A DNA stretch of 64,000 nt from Flavimaricola marinus (GTDB lineage Bacteria; Pseudomonadota; Alphaproteobacteria; Rhodobacterales; Rhodobacteraceae): the NCBI RefSeq assembly GCF_900184895.1, contig NZ_FXZK01000014.1, positions 1-64,000 on the forward strand, in the 5' to 3' direction. The notes beneath the pieces were generated by a model. It saw only the letters and a program-made list of their open reading frames with translations, ran no database searches and was not told the DNA's origin. Below, piece after piece: positions 53,925 to 63,389 of this stretch (its first letter is position 1; each line of letters begins with the position of its first letter). The position numbers were made by a program, and so were the translations under genes.

Positions 53925-55703
53925 ATGCCCAGCTACGCAGCACCGACAAAAGACATTCAATTTGTCCTGCATGATCTTCTGAACGTCAGCGAACAGGAGA
54001 TCCCCGGATTCTCGGATCTGGAGACGGATTTCACCAGCGCTGTGCTCGAAGAGGCAGGCAAGCTGGCGTCCGAAGTGCTGCAGCCGCTGAACGTGGTCGG
54101 CGATACCGAAGGCTGCACCTTGGAAAACGGCGTCGTGCGCACGCCCCCCGGTTTCAAGGAAGCCTACAAGCAGGTCTGCGACGGCGGCTGGCCAGGCCTC
54201 GACTGCGATCCCGAATACGGCGGTCAGGGCATTCCCTATGTGCTGCACACCGCTGTGGGCGAGCTCTTCAGCTCTGCCAACATGGCGTTTCAGGTCTATA
54301 ACGGCCTGACCCACGGTGCCGTATCCGCGATCAACGTCCATGCGACGGACGCTCAGAAGGCGACCTTCCTGCCCAAGATGATCACCGGCGAATGGACCGG
54401 CACCATGAACCTGACCGAGCCGCATTGCGGCACCGATCTGGCCCTCATGCGGACCAAGGCCGAGCCGCAGGATGACGGCAGCTACCGGGTGACCGGCCAG
54501 AAGATCTTCATCTCCGGCGGCGAACAGGACCTGTCCGACAACATCATTCACCTGGTGCTGGCCAAGATCCCCGGCGGTCCCGAGGGGATCAAGGGCGTCT
54601 CCCTGTTCATCGTGCCGAAGTTCCTGATCAACGAAGACGGCTCCCTCGGTGCGCGCAACGGCGTCTCGGTCGGATCGATCGAAGAAAAGATGGGCCTGCA
54701 CGGCAACGCGACCTGCGTGATGAACTACGACGGCGCCGTGGGCTACCTCTTGGGTCAGGAACACAAGGGCATGCGCGCCATGTTCACCATGATGAACGAG
54801 GCCCGGCTGGCCGTCGGCCTGCAAGGCTATGCGCAGGCTGAGGTCGCCTATCAGAACGCCGTGACCTACGCCAACGACCGGCTTCAGGGGCGGGACGTGA
54901 CCGGCGCGAAATACCCGGAGAAGGCCGCCGACCCGATCATCGTGCATCCCGATATCCGGCGGAACCTGATGGATCAGAAGAGCTTCATCGAGGGCGCGCG
55001 GGCCTTGACCCTTTGGGGGGCCAACCTGATCGACCGGGCGCACCGCCTGAACGACAAGGAGGCCGATGGGCTGATTTCCCTGATGATCCCGGTGATCAAG
55101 GGCTTCCTGACCGACAAGGGCTTTGAATACGCGACCGCGGCACAGCAGGTCTACGGCGGCCACGGCTATATCGAGGAATGGGGCATGTCCCAGTTCGCCC
55201 GCGACGCCCGGATCGCGATGATCTACGAAGGCGCGAACGGCGTGCAGGCGCTCGATCTCGTCGGCCGCAAGCTCGGCCTCGACGGCGGCAAGCACGTGAT
55301 GGCCTTCTTCGAGATGGTGAAAACCTTCATCAAGGACAACGAAGGCGACGAACGGCTGAAGGGCGATTTCCTCGATCCGCTCAAGGCCGCCTCCAAGGAT
55401 CTGCAATCCGCGGGCATGTATTTCATGCAGAACGGCATGAAAAACCCGAACCACGCCTTGGCAGGCTCCTACGACTTCATGACCATGATGGGCCATGTCT
55501 GTCTGGGCCTGATGTGGGCGCGGATGGCCAAGGCCGCCTATGCAGCCCTCGACGGCGGCGCAAGCGACACCGCGTTCTACGAAACCAAGATCGCGACCGG
55601 ACGCTACTACATGGCGCGGCAACTGCCGGCCACGACCATGCATCTGGCCCGGATCAATTCGGGCGCCGATACGGTCATGGCACTGGACGCCGCCAATTTC
55701 TAA
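53925..55703 (+). CDS. Acyl-CoA dehydrogenase, long form with C-terminal extension (FadE/DmdC type)
   Basis: A 592-residue FAD enzyme. The extra N-terminal part is followed by GNLTEP-like [21 protein letters not shown] substrate loop ([13 protein letters not shown]), the FAD segment [11 protein letters not shown], and [39 protein letters not shown] with the catalytic glutamate. The length and C-terminal helical extension match long FadE and the methylmercaptopropionyl-CoA dehydrogenase DmdC group, both common in roseobacters. Substrate chain is not resolved. It begins the beta-oxidation cluster. Confidence 0.9.
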   Translation: MPSYAAPTKDIQFVLHDLLNVSEQEIPGFSDLETDFTSAVLEEAGKLASEVLQPLNVVGDTEGCTLENGVVRTPPGFKEAYKQVCDGGWPGLDCDPEYGGQGIPYVLHTAVGELFSSANMAFQVYNGLTHGAVSAINVHATDAQKATFLPKMITGEWTGTMNLTEPHCGTDLALMRTKAEPQDDGSYRVTGQKIFISGGEQDLSDNIIHLVLAKIPGGPEGIKGVSLFIVPKFLINEDGSLGARNGVSVGSIEEKMGLHGNATCVMNYDGAVGYLLGQEHKGMRAMFTMMNEARLAVGLQGYAQAEVAYQNAVTYANDRLQGRDVTGAKYPEKAADPIIVHPDIRRNLMDQKSFIEGARALTLWGANLIDRAHRLNDKEADGLISLMIPVIKGFLTDKGFEYATAAQQVYGGHGYIEEWGMSQFARDARIAMIYEGANGVQALDLVGRKLGLDGGKHVMAFFEMVKTFIKDNEGDERLKGDFLDPLKAASKDLQSAGMYFMQNGMKNPNHALAGSYDFMTMMGHVCLGLMWARMAKAAYAALDGGASDTAFYETKIATGRYYMARQLPATTMHLARINSGADTVMALDAANF

Positions 55704-55754
55704 GCGGAAGGTGGGCGCGACCCCACCTTACCGCCCTGCCTGTCGGAGACGCCC

Positions 55755-55967
55755 ATGCCCAAACGACTGCGCCTGACCCGCCGTTTTCCCGTCGCCATGA
55801 CGGAGGACGGATACCGGAGGCTGAAGCGGTTCGCCGCCGATGCCGGACTGGACGAAGGTGAGGCGCTGTCCTTCCTGTTCGAGAATTTCGACAGCATTCT
55901 GGACGAAGACACGTTTGGTCATCGGCTGCGGCTGTTCAATTCCGAACTCGAGGCGCGCAAGAAATGA
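55755..55967 (+). CDS. Small conserved-looking hypothetical protein
   Basis: A 70-residue basic protein (PKRLRLTRRFPVAMTEDGYRRLKRFAADAG with a helical acidic C-terminal half, ALSFLFENFDSILDED). The codon pattern and a plausible GGAG ribosome site before ATG 55755 favour a real gene. The short ribbon followed by two helices recalls small DNA-binding or CopG-like proteins, but nothing can be asserted. It lies within the fatty-acid cluster. Confidence 0.55.
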   Translation: MPKRLRLTRRFPVAMTEDGYRRLKRFAADAGLDEGEALSFLFENFDSILDEDTFGHRLRLFNSELEARKK

Positions 55968-56005
55968 GCCTTGAGTCCGTGGCAGGGTTGGGGAGCCTCC
56001 GGCGG

Positions 56006-56206
56006 GAGTTTTTGGGCCAAGATGAAACCGGCGATGCACCTCGATCCATCGAGTGTTCTCCAACTCAGGAGCGCTGCACGACAGATCGAGGCTTCACCTT
56101 GGACGCCAACTCGCTCTCCAGCTATTGGCGCGATCAAAGCGTATCGAATTTGAGGTTAATTTTGGATTAAGGGCACTGGCCGCAACTTCATCTTGGCCAA
56201 AAAACT
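56006..56206. repeat. Inverted pair of the dispersed intergenic repeat (MITE-like)
   Basis: GAGTTTTTGGGCCAAGATGAA (56006-56026) and its inverse TTCATCTTGGCCAAAAAACTC (56186-56206) match at 20 of 21 bases and bound about 160 bp without an ORF, filling the gap between the small protein and the GST gene. The same sequence recurs at 50421 and, less exactly, at 25538. It looks like a small non-coding mobile element or two facing copies of an extragenic palindrome. Confidence 0.65.
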
Positions 56207-56257
56207 CACGGCCCAACACGCGCCGCCTGCGCACGCCCTAGGGAGGGGTGACTGGAC

Positions 56258-56893
56258 ATGACCATCAAGCTGCATTGCTTTGGCGAGAGTGGAAACGCTT
56301 ACAAGGCCGCAATCACACTGGCGCTGACCGATACGGAGTGGGAGCCGGTGTTCGTCGATTTCTTCAACGGCGCGACACGCACCCCGGAATTCCGCGCCCT
56401 CAACGTGATGGGCGAAGTACCCGTCATGGAAGACGGCGACCTGATCCTCACCCAGTCAGGCGTCATTCAGGACTACATCAGTTCCAAGACGGGCAAACTG
56501 GGCGGCCGCTCCGCCGCCGAGCGCCGCGACGTGCTGCGCTGGATGTTCTTTGACAATCACAAGGTTTCGGGCGTCGCCGGCCCCTTGCGCTTCAACCTGA
56601 ACTTCCTTCCCGAGGCAAAGCGCAACAAGGACGTCAACGACTTCCTTTCGATGCGCCTGAATTCGGCTCTGAAGATCATGGACACCGCGCTGACCGGCCG
56701 GGATTGGCTGACCGGCGCCGAGCCGACCATCGCAGACCTCGCCTGCTGCGGCTATCTCTATTACCCCGAGCCCTTCGGCTTTGACCGCAAGGCGTTCCCA
56801 CAGATTGACCGCTGGCTGGACGGCATCGCCGCCCTGCCCGGCTGGAAACACCCCTATGACCTGATGCCCGGCTCGCCCGCCGACCGCGCCTAA
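56258..56893 (+). CDS. Glutathione S-transferase family protein
   Basis: A 211-residue GST with an N-terminal thioredoxin-like part (HCFGESGNAYKAAITLALTDTEWEP; ending MGEVPVMEDGDLILTQSGVIQDYI, the glutathione site) and helical C-terminal domain (WLTGAEPTIADLACCGYLYYPE). Position in the fatty-acid cluster, eleven bases before the thiolase, suggests detoxification or isomerisation of a CoA-linked intermediate. GGGAGGGG precedes ATG 56258. Confidence 0.9.
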   Translation: MTIKLHCFGESGNAYKAAITLALTDTEWEPVFVDFFNGATRTPEFRALNVMGEVPVMEDGDLILTQSGVIQDYISSKTGKLGGRSAAERRDVLRWMFFDNHKVSGVAGPLRFNLNFLPEAKRNKDVNDFLSMRLNSALKIMDTALTGRDWLTGAEPTIADLACCGYLYYPEPFGFDRKAFPQIDRWLDGIAALPGWKHPYDLMPGSPADRA

Positions 56894-56904
56894 AGGAGAC
56901 GACA

Positions 56905-58116
56905 ATGACCGACGCTTATATCTATGACACCGTTCGCACCCCTCGTGGCAAGGGCCGCCCGGATGGCTCCTTGCACGAGGTCACCTCGGTGCGCCTTTCC
57001 GCCGAAGTGCTCAACGCCCTGAAATCGCGCAACAACCTCGAGGGTCACGCCGTCGAGGACGTGATCTGGGGCAACGTGACCCAGGTCGGTGAACAGGGCG
57101 GTTGTCTGGCCCGCACCGCCGTTCTGGCTTCGGACCTCGACGAGAGCATTCCCGGTCTTGCCATCAACCGCTTTTGCGCCTCGGGCATGGAGGCCGTGAA
57201 CCTCGCCGCCAATCAGGTGCGCGGCGGCGCCGGTCAGGCCTATATCGCGGGCGGTGTCGAGATGATGGGCCGCGTTCCCATGGGCAGTGACGGGGCCGCC
57301 ATCGCGGCCGATCCGTCCATTGCGATGGAGACCTACTTTGTGCCGCAGGGCATCTCGGCCGATATCATCGCCACCGAGTATGGGTTTTCCCGCGACGAGG
57401 CCGATGCTTTGGCCGTCGAAAGCCAGCGCCGCGCCAAGGCCGCCTGGGACGACAACCGCTTTGCCAAGTCGGTGATCACCGTCCGCGACCAGAACGGCCT
57501 GCCGATCCTCGACCGCGACGAATACATGCGCCCGCAGACCGATATGCAGTCGCTTGGGGGGCTGAAGCCCGCCTTCAAGGACATGGGCGAAGTCATGCCC
57601 GGTTTCGACAAGGTCGCCCTGATGAAATATCCGCACCTGGAGCGGATCAATCACATCCACCACGCCGGCAATTCGTCGGGTATCGTGGATGGCGCAGCGG
57701 GCCTCCTGATCGGATCGAAGGAATTCGGCGAGGCCCACGGCCTCAAGCCCCGCGCCGTGATCCGTGCGACGGCCAAGATCGGCACCGACCCCACGATCAT
57801 GCTCACCGGCCCCGTGCCCGTAACCGAAAAGATCCTCGCCGACTCCGGCATGAGCATCAGCGACATCGATCTGTTCGAGGTCAACGAAGCCTTCGCCAGC
57901 GTCGTCATGCGCTTCATGCAGGCGTTCAACGTCTCCAGCGACGTGGTCAACGTCAACGGCGGCTCGATCGCGATGGGCCACCCTCTGGGCGCCACGGGTG
58001 CGATCATCATCGGCACGTTGCTGGATGAACTGGAACGCTCGGGCAAGGGCGTCGGCCTTGCCACCCTGTGCATCGCCTCGGGCATGGGGGCGGCCACCAT
58101 CATCGAACGGGTCTAG
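56905..58116 (+). CDS. fadA: Acetyl-CoA C-acyltransferase (thiolase)
   Basis: Beta-ketothiolase, 403 residues, that releases acetyl-CoA in the last step of each beta-oxidation round. The acyl-cysteine is in NRFCASGMEAV, the catalytic histidine in NGGSIAMGHPLGATGA, and the second cysteine in LATLCIASGMGAA. Length fits FadA/FadI. It works with the FadJ-type protein encoded 690 bp on. AAAGGAGACG before the ATG. Confidence 0.93.
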   Translation: MTDAYIYDTVRTPRGKGRPDGSLHEVTSVRLSAEVLNALKSRNNLEGHAVEDVIWGNVTQVGEQGGCLARTAVLASDLDESIPGLAINRFCASGMEAVNLAANQVRGGAGQAYIAGGVEMMGRVPMGSDGAAIAADPSIAMETYFVPQGISADIIATEYGFSRDEADALAVESQRRAKAAWDDNRFAKSVITVRDQNGLPILDRDEYMRPQTDMQSLGGLKPAFKDMGEVMPGFDKVALMKYPHLERINHIHHAGNSSGIVDGAAGLLIGSKEFGEAHGLKPRAVIRATAKIGTDPTIMLTGPVPVTEKILADSGMSISDIDLFEVNEAFASVVMRFMQAFNVSSDVVNVNGGSIAMGHPLGATGAIIIGTLLDELERSGKGVGLATLCIASGMGAATIIERV

Positions 58117-58208
58117 CTGTGATGCCCATGGACGGGACACATCCACCGACCGACATGTTGGAGCACGCCCCTCTGCAGGGCGGGGCGCTCGCCTTGCCCC
58201 GCAGGGGA

Positions 58209-58254
58209 CACTTTCCGCCTCGGATAATAATGTTTCAGAATGTGTCGGAAAGTG
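58209..58254. promoter_or_regulatory. 9-bp inverted repeat CACTTTCCG ... CGGAAAGTG
   Basis: Two perfect 9-bp arms, 58209-58217 and 58246-58254, are separated by 28 bp of AT-rich sequence (GGATAATAATGTTTCAGAATG). It lies in the 186-bp gap after the thiolase and before a small hypothetical gene. The spacer has promoter-like composition, so paired operator half-sites or an RNA hairpin are both possible. Confidence 0.5.
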
Positions 58255-58302
58255 ATACGATTATTTCACCTCCACACGAGGCGGAAGGATCGTCGGTCAA
58301 CC

Positions 58303-58728
58303 ATGCTGAACAAAGTTCATGCCATGTTGGATCATTTTGCGGCCATGCATATCGGCGGCCCCTTCTCCGTTGCGGCCGGGTATCATTCCTTTCCCTTCGC
58401 GATCTATTCCGAGGGCGAGCTGATCGTGCTCCACGACCAGGACGAGTGCGAAGCGGCTCTGCGGCATTTCGTGTTCGACTTTCGGGCCAACGGGGTGCAG
58501 TCGGTCAAATGGAAGATCACGGCCATCGACATCCCGCGCAACGATCGGTTTCGGGTCTGGACGACGTGGGATCACGTCTATTCCGGCTGGGTCGATCGGG
58601 AAGCGATGCATCTTCTGCAGTTCTGCCGGATTCAGGACGGCGAGCTTTGCATCGAAATGATCGACGTCATCAGCCCCGCACTTCAGGCGTTGGGCACCCT
58701 GCCCTCGACCATTCTGCGCCGCGCCTGA
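58303..58728 (+). CDS. Hypothetical protein, possibly NTF2/cystatin-like fold
   Basis: A 141-residue soluble protein without recognised family. Alternating strands such as FPFAIYSEGELIVLHDQ, VKWKITAIDIPRNDRFRVWTTWDHVYSGW and LLQFCRIQDGELCIEMIDVISPALQA resemble a SnoaL/NTF2-like sheet. The start is placed at ATG 58303; an ATG at 58240 would lie inside the inverted repeat. It separates the thiolase and FadJ genes and has its own promoter region, so it is not clearly part of the beta-oxidation unit. Confidence 0.6.
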   Translation: MLNKVHAMLDHFAAMHIGGPFSVAAGYHSFPFAIYSEGELIVLHDQDECEAALRHFVFDFRANGVQSVKWKITAIDIPRNDRFRVWTTWDHVYSGWVDREAMHLLQFCRIQDGELCIEMIDVISPALQALGTLPSTILRRA

Positions 58729-58807
58729 CCGCGCCCCGGCTTTCCCTTCTCACGCTGCAGCCCGCCCCCGGTGCCACGCTGCCTCATCGTTCAAAAAGGA
58801 GCGTCCA

Positions 58808-61018
58808 ATGACAGCCCCCAAAGACTTCACCATGACCACCGGCGACGACGGCGTCGCGATCCTCACTTGGGACACCCAAGGCAAGAGCATGAACGTCATG
58901 ACCCTTGATGCGTGGGACGAACTCGACGCGCTGGTCGACGAGGCGCTCGCCGACGACGCCATCAAGGGCGTCGTCCTGACCTCGGGCAAGCCCGGCAGCT
59001 TTGCCGGCGGAATGGACCTCAACGTCATCGCCAAGATGAAGGAAATGGCGGGCGACGATCCTGCCAAGGGCCTGTTTGACGGGATCATGAACGCCCACCG
59101 GATCATGCGCAAAATCGAGCGTGCCGGGATGGACCCCAAGACCCTCAAGGGCGGCAAGCCCTTTGTCGCCGCCCTGCCTGGCACGGCGCTTGGGATCGGG
59201 CTCGAGATCCCGCTGTCCTGCCACCGCATCTTTGCCGCCGAAAACCCGAAGGCCAAGATCGGCCTGCCGGAAATCAAGGTCGGCATCTTTCCCGGCGCGG
59301 GCGGCACCACCCGCCTCACCCGCAAACTCGGCCTGATGGGGGCGTCGCAACTGCTGCTCGAAGGCAAGCTCAACGATCCGGTCAAGGCCAAGGCGGCAGG
59401 CGTCGTGGACGAGGTCGTCCCGGCGGATGAACTGGTCGACCGCGCTCGCGAGTGGGTGCTGAATGCCACGGACGCCGATATCGTCAAGCCGTGGGACCAG
59501 AAGGGCTACAAATTCCCCGGCGGCGGCCCCTACCACCCGGCGGGCTTCATGAACTTCGTCGGTGCCAGCGCGATGGTCAACGGCCAGACCCAAGGGGTGT
59601 ATCCCGCTGCGAAGGCCTTGCTCTCCGCCGCATACGAAGGCGCGATGGTGCCGTTCGATACCGCGCTCAAGATCGAGGCGCGCTGGTTCACCAATGTGCT
59701 GATGAACCCGTCCTCGTCGAACATGATCCGCTCTCTCTTCGTCTCGAAAGAGGCGCTGGAAAAGGGTGCGAACCGTCCCGAGGCCCCCGATCAGCGGGTC
59801 AAGAAAGTGGGTGTGCTCGGTGCGGGCATGATGGGCGCCGGCATCGCGCTGGTTTCTGCCCTCGCGGGCATTGAGGTGGTCCTGATCGACCGCGACCAGG
59901 AGGCCGCGGACAAGGGCAAGGCCTACTCCGTTGCCCATCTGGACAAGGGCATCGCCCGCAAGAAGACCACGCCAGAGAAGAAAGAGGCGGTCTTGGGCCT
60001 GATCACGGCCACGCCCGATCTCGATGCGCTCAAAGGCTGCGATCTGATCGTCGAGGCGGTGTTCGAGGATGTCGGCGTCAAGGCCGAGATGACCAAGAAG
60101 GTCGAGGCCATCGTCGGCGAGGACTGCATCTTTGCGACCAACACCTCGACCCTGCCCATAGGCGAGCTGGCCAAGGCCAGCGTCCGGCCCGAGCAGTTCA
60201 TTGGCATCCACTTCTTCTCGCCCGTCGACAAGATGCTGCTCGTCGAGATCATCAAGGGTGCCGAGACCGGCGACCGCGCGGTCGCCAAATCGCTCGATTT
60301 CGTGCGGCAGATCCGCAAGACGCCGATCGTGGTCAACGACGCCCGGTTCTTCTACGCCAACCGCTGCATCCTGCCCTACATCAACGAAGGGCTGCGCATG
60401 GTCAAAGAGGGGGTCGCCCCCGCGCTGATCGAAAACGCGGCCAAGCTGGTGGGGCTGCCCTTGGGGCCGCTGCAACTGACCGACGAGACCTCGATCGATC
60501 TCGGCGTCAAGATCGCCAAGGCGACCAAGGCCGCCATGGGCGACGCCTATGACGACACCGCCGACGAGGTGATCTTCTGGATGGCCGACCAGAACCGGCT
60601 GGGACGGAAATCCAACGCGGGCTTCTACAGCTATGACGACAAGGGCAAGCGCACCGGGTTGTGGGACGGCCTGGGCGACAAATACGCCGTCGCCGACGAG
60701 CAGCCCGATCTGACCACCGTGCAGCACCGTCTGCTCTTTGCCCAGGTACTCGAAGCGGTGCGGGCGCTGGAAGACGGCGTGCTCACCGACATTCGCGAAG
60801 GCGATGTCGGCGCGATACTCGGCTGGGGCTTTGCGCCGTGGTCTGGCGGGCCGTTCTCGTGGCTCGACATGCTTGGCGCGGCCTATGCGGTCGAGCGCTG
60901 CGATGAACTGACCGCCGAGTTCGGCGAACGGTTCAGCACCCCTGCCCTGCTGCGCGAGATGGCCGACAAGGGAAAGACCTTCTACGGCGTCTACGGCTCG
61001 GGCAAGAAGGCCGCCTGA
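58808..61018 (+). CDS. fadJ: Bifunctional enoyl-CoA hydratase / 3-hydroxyacyl-CoA dehydrogenase
   Basis: Multifunctional beta-oxidation subunit of 736 residues. The N-terminal crotonase domain (to about residue 290) has SFAGGMDLNVI and the hydratase glutamates in PEIKVGIFPGAGGTTRL; the dehydrogenase part begins VGVLGAGMMGAGIALVSALAG (NAD site), with catalytic His in IHFFSPVDKM, and ends in two helical domains. Such proteins pair with the FadA-type thiolase encoded at 56905 in a trifunctional complex. AAAAAGGAGCG is a strong ribosome site. Confidence 0.95.
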   Translation: MTAPKDFTMTTGDDGVAILTWDTQGKSMNVMTLDAWDELDALVDEALADDAIKGVVLTSGKPGSFAGGMDLNVIAKMKEMAGDDPAKGLFDGIMNAHRIMRKIERAGMDPKTLKGGKPFVAALPGTALGIGLEIPLSCHRIFAAENPKAKIGLPEIKVGIFPGAGGTTRLTRKLGLMGASQLLLEGKLNDPVKAKAAGVVDEVVPADELVDRAREWVLNATDADIVKPWDQKGYKFPGGGPYHPAGFMNFVGASAMVNGQTQGVYPAAKALLSAAYEGAMVPFDTALKIEARWFTNVLMNPSSSNMIRSLFVSKEALEKGANRPEAPDQRVKKVGVLGAGMMGAGIALVSALAGIEVVLIDRDQEAADKGKAYSVAHLDKGIARKKTTPEKKEAVLGLITATPDLDALKGCDLIVEAVFEDVGVKAEMTKKVEAIVGEDCIFATNTSTLPIGELAKASVRPEQFIGIHFFSPVDKMLLVEIIKGAETGDRAVAKSLDFVRQIRKTPIVVNDARFFYANRCILPYINEGLRMVKEGVAPALIENAAKLVGLPLGPLQLTDETSIDLGVKIAKATKAAMGDAYDDTADEVIFWMADQNRLGRKSNAGFYSYDDKGKRTGLWDGLGDKYAVADEQPDLTTVQHRLLFAQVLEAVRALEDGVLTDIREGDVGAILGWGFAPWSGGPFSWLDMLGAAYAVERCDELTAEFGERFSTPALLREMADKGKTFYGVYGSGKKAA

Positions 61019-61024
61019 CCTCTC

Positions 61025-61055
61025 GGCTCAGGCAGCGCGTTCCGTTGCCTGAGCC
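61025..61055. terminator. Bidirectional hairpin at the convergent fadJ / Hint ends
   Basis: A perfect 10-bp stem GGCTCAGGCA/TGCCTGAGCC with an 11-base loop starts seven bases after the fadJ stop and extends into the last codons of the convergent Hint gene. No strong T tract, so rho-independent function is likely but not certain. Confidence 0.5.
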
Positions 61056-61684
61056 AACTCGCTCATGCTGCCTGCGGGCAGCACACCGTCATGCACGATC
61101 ATCCGGGCCAGATCGGCCGGAAGCGTCGGGTAAATCGGCGCCGATTGGTGCAGATCCTGCACCAAATCGCCGCGTCCCTCGCAGACGAACAGCACGCCAC
61201 CGGCGCCAAAAATGACCTCATCTTGTTCGAAATGCAGCGTGATGACCGTCAGACGCTCCGCCGGGATCACCCGCTCGATCCCTTCGACGCCGTTCAACTG
61301 GGTGGCCTGGATGGCGACGAAGGCGTCGCCCAGCAATTCCTCGGCCAGATCGCTTTCCACCAGCACCGACTGCCCCGGCATGACGATCAGCGGCGCCAGA
61401 TTGCCCAGCGCATTGGCGGGCACGTGCAGCGGCCAGGCGGACTCGGTCACGGTCTGGCGCGGCATGTCCAGAACATGTGTCTGCACACGGGTTACGCGCT
61501 GTAGTCCATTGTCGAAAGTGAGAACCAGATCGCCTTCGGCAATCGCTTGCACCGGACGCCAGCCAAAGCTCGTGGCCACTTTCGTGCCGACCAAAAGCCC
61601 GCCCGTCGTCTGGCTCAGATCGGTGTGAACCGGCTGGATGGTGCAGAAATCGGTATCGAAATTGTTGGTCATGATGGCAGTCAT
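61028..61684 (-). CDS. Hint-domain protein, lacking the intein-type nucleophile
   Basis: A 218-residue protein of the Hint_2 group widespread in Rhodobacteraceae. The block GGLLVGTKVATSFGWRPVQAIAEGDLVLTFDNGLQRVTRVQ is the start of a Hint fold (residues 28-70), continued by VMPGQSVLVESDLAEELLGDAF and LNGVEGIERV. The cysteine or serine that begins an active Hint domain is replaced: the sequence reads GGLLVGT. Autoprocessing is therefore doubtful. The role of these stand-alone proteins is not established. Preceded by AT-rich DNA with a long gap to the sulfotransferase. Confidence 0.82.
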   Translation of the reverse strand: MTAIMTNNFDTDFCTIQPVHTDLSQTTGGLLVGTKVATSFGWRPVQAIAEGDLVLTFDNGLQRVTRVQTHVLDMPRQTVTESAWPLHVPANALGNLAPLIVMPGQSVLVESDLAEELLGDAFVAIQATQLNGVEGIERVIPAERLTVITLHFEQDEVIFGAGGVLFVCEGRGDLVQDLHQSAPIYPTLPADLARMIVHDGVLPAGSMSELAQATERAA

Positions 61685-61865
61685 GGTTCTGTTTCCCTTG
61701 GCTACGGCGTCTGATGCGCTTTGTCCTTGGGTTCATTCGTAACGATTCGCAGGGTCTTGATTGGGTCAGAAAAGGGCGCAATTGCGGCATTAGAACGGCT
61801 AATTAACCAAGATTTTGTGTTAACGGTCTATTAACCCCGATTTGAGAACAATCCCGGCCCGCCGT

Positions 61866-62522
61866 TCAGCTCTCGGCATCGAAGGCATAGCCGAAACGGG
61901 CGATGTCAGCCGCACAAACCCGCCCGACCAGCGCCGCATCGGCCTCGGAGTAATAACTTCGCCAGTCGCTGCGGCGCTTGCTTTCGTTGATCCGGTCGGG
62001 CGTTATGGCAAAGCCCAGATGCGCCTCGACAGGTTTCAAATCCTCGTCCAAATGCTCCAGGCGCACGAACACCGGATCGCGCAGCGTGCCTGCCCCGTCG
62101 CGCAGATAGCTGTCATAGGGATTGGCCTTCAGCGCCGCTTGGGTCTGTGGCGCGTTGAGGAAACCGTTGAAGTCGTGGCTCCGGGCGAGGCCGACTGCGG
62201 GGTGATCGAACGATTGCTCCCGAAGCCAGTGGTAGTAGCTGACGATCCGGTCCCACGGATTGCGGACAAGCGTCCAGACCAGATAGCGCGAGAAGTCCTC
62301 GCGCGGCACCACGCCCTCGATATCGGCCAGCGTAGAGTGTTTCCATAGCCGCCCCGCCGGGGCGAGGCCCGACAGCCTGCGCTTGCGCCTTTGCGCCTTG
62401 GGGGTGTCACCGATCAATATGTCGTCGGCTTTTGCACGCGCCTCCAGCGCCAGAGCCATCGCCGTGCCGCCGGTCTTGGGGATATGGACAAAGATATAGC
62501 CGCGACCGGGCGAAATGATCAT
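61866..62522 (-). CDS. Sulfotransferase family 2-type protein
   Basis: A 218-residue carbohydrate-type sulfotransferase using PAPS. The 5'-phosphosulfate-binding loop is FVHIPKTGGTAM near the N-terminus and the 3'-phosphate site is WTLVRNPWDRIVSYYHW. The size is that of the small bacterial proteins that sulfate polysaccharides. It follows rfbD by ten bases, so it is likely part of the same surface-polysaccharide operon, decorating the product. Confidence 0.86.
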   Translation of the reverse strand: MIISPGRGYIFVHIPKTGGTAMALALEARAKADDILIGDTPKAQRRKRRLSGLAPAGRLWKHSTLADIEGVVPREDFSRYLVWTLVRNPWDRIVSYYHWLREQSFDHPAVGLARSHDFNGFLNAPQTQAALKANPYDSYLRDGAGTLRDPVFVRLEHLDEDLKPVEAHLGFAITPDRINESKRRSDWRSYYSEADAALVGRVCAADIARFGYAFDAES

Positions 62523-62531
62523 CGGCCGCGC

Positions 62532-63389
62532 TCAGGCGGCAAGCTCGGCCAGCACCTTGGCCAGCCCCGCCGCCCAATCGGGCCGGGCGATCCCGAATGT
62601 GGCATAGAGCGATCCGCAGTCCATCCGCGAATTCGCCGGACGGCTGGCAGGTGTGGGATACTCCACCGACGGGATGCCCGTCACGGTGACCTGCTGGCCG
62701 GTCTGGGCGAAAATCTCGCGCGCGAACGCCGCCCAACTCAAGTCGGGCGCGCCGCTGAAATGATAGGTGCCAGCGGCTTCGGGCTTGCCCGGCAGCACCT
62801 GCGCCATGGCCCAGAGCGCGGCGGCGATATCGGCCGCAGGCGTCGGCCCGCCGATCTGATCGTCCACGACGGTTAGCGTGTCGCGGGTTTCGCCCAGCCG
62901 CACCATCGTCTTGACGAAATTCGCGCCATGGCTGGAAAACACCCAAGACGTGCGCAGGATCGCATGGACGCCCCCCGCCGCCCGCACCGCCTCTTCGCCC
63001 GCGAGTTTGGAGCGGCCATAGGCGTTCTGCGGATCTGTCGGGCTGTCAGGTTGCCAAGGCGCCTCCCCCGTCCCGTCAAAGACGTAGTCGGTCGAGACAT
63101 GCAGGAACGGAATGCCCAGCGCCGCGCAGGCCTCTGCCATGGCCCCCGGAGCCGAGCCGTTGATCGTGGTCGCCAGCACCTCTTCGTCCTCGGCCAGATC
63201 CACGGCCGTATAGGCCGCCACGTTGATCACCACGTCCGGGTTGGCCGCGTGGATCGCCGCCGCACAGGCCGCAGGATCGGCAAGATCGGCCTCGCCGCGG
63301 CCTAGTTGGACCCCCTCGACGCCGCCCGGCACATGGCGGGCCAATTCGCGGGCGACCTGCCCCGTCTGGCCAAAGATCAGCGCCTTCAT
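62532..63389 (-). CDS. rfbD: dTDP-4-dehydrorhamnose reductase
   Basis: NAD(P)H-dependent last enzyme of dTDP-L-rhamnose synthesis, 285 residues. The nucleotide-binding start is [15 protein letters not shown], followed by [14 protein letters not shown], the segment [14 protein letters not shown] and the catalytic Tyr-x3-Lys in [14 protein letters not shown] 63389 overlaps the rfbB stop by ATGA, and the sulfotransferase follows. A classical member by length and motifs. Confidence 0.95.
   Translation of the reverse strand: MKALIFGQTGQVARELARHVPGGVEGVQLGRGEADLADPAACAAAIHAANPDVVINVAAYTAVDLAEDEEVLATTINGSAPGAMAEACAALGIPFLHVSTDYVFDGTGEAPWQPDSPTDPQNAYGRSKLAGEEAVRAAGGVHAILRTSWVFSSHGANFVKTMVRLGETRDTLTVVDDQIGGPTPAADIAAALWAMAQVLPGKPEAAGTYHFSGAPDLSWAAFAREIFAQTGQQVTVTGIPSVEYPTPASRPANSRMDCGSLYATFGIARPDWAAGLAKVLAELAA

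Noticed and set aside
56053-56241. Short ORF between the small protein and GST genes
   Set aside because: It runs through the inverted repeat and has no ribosome site or codon bias.
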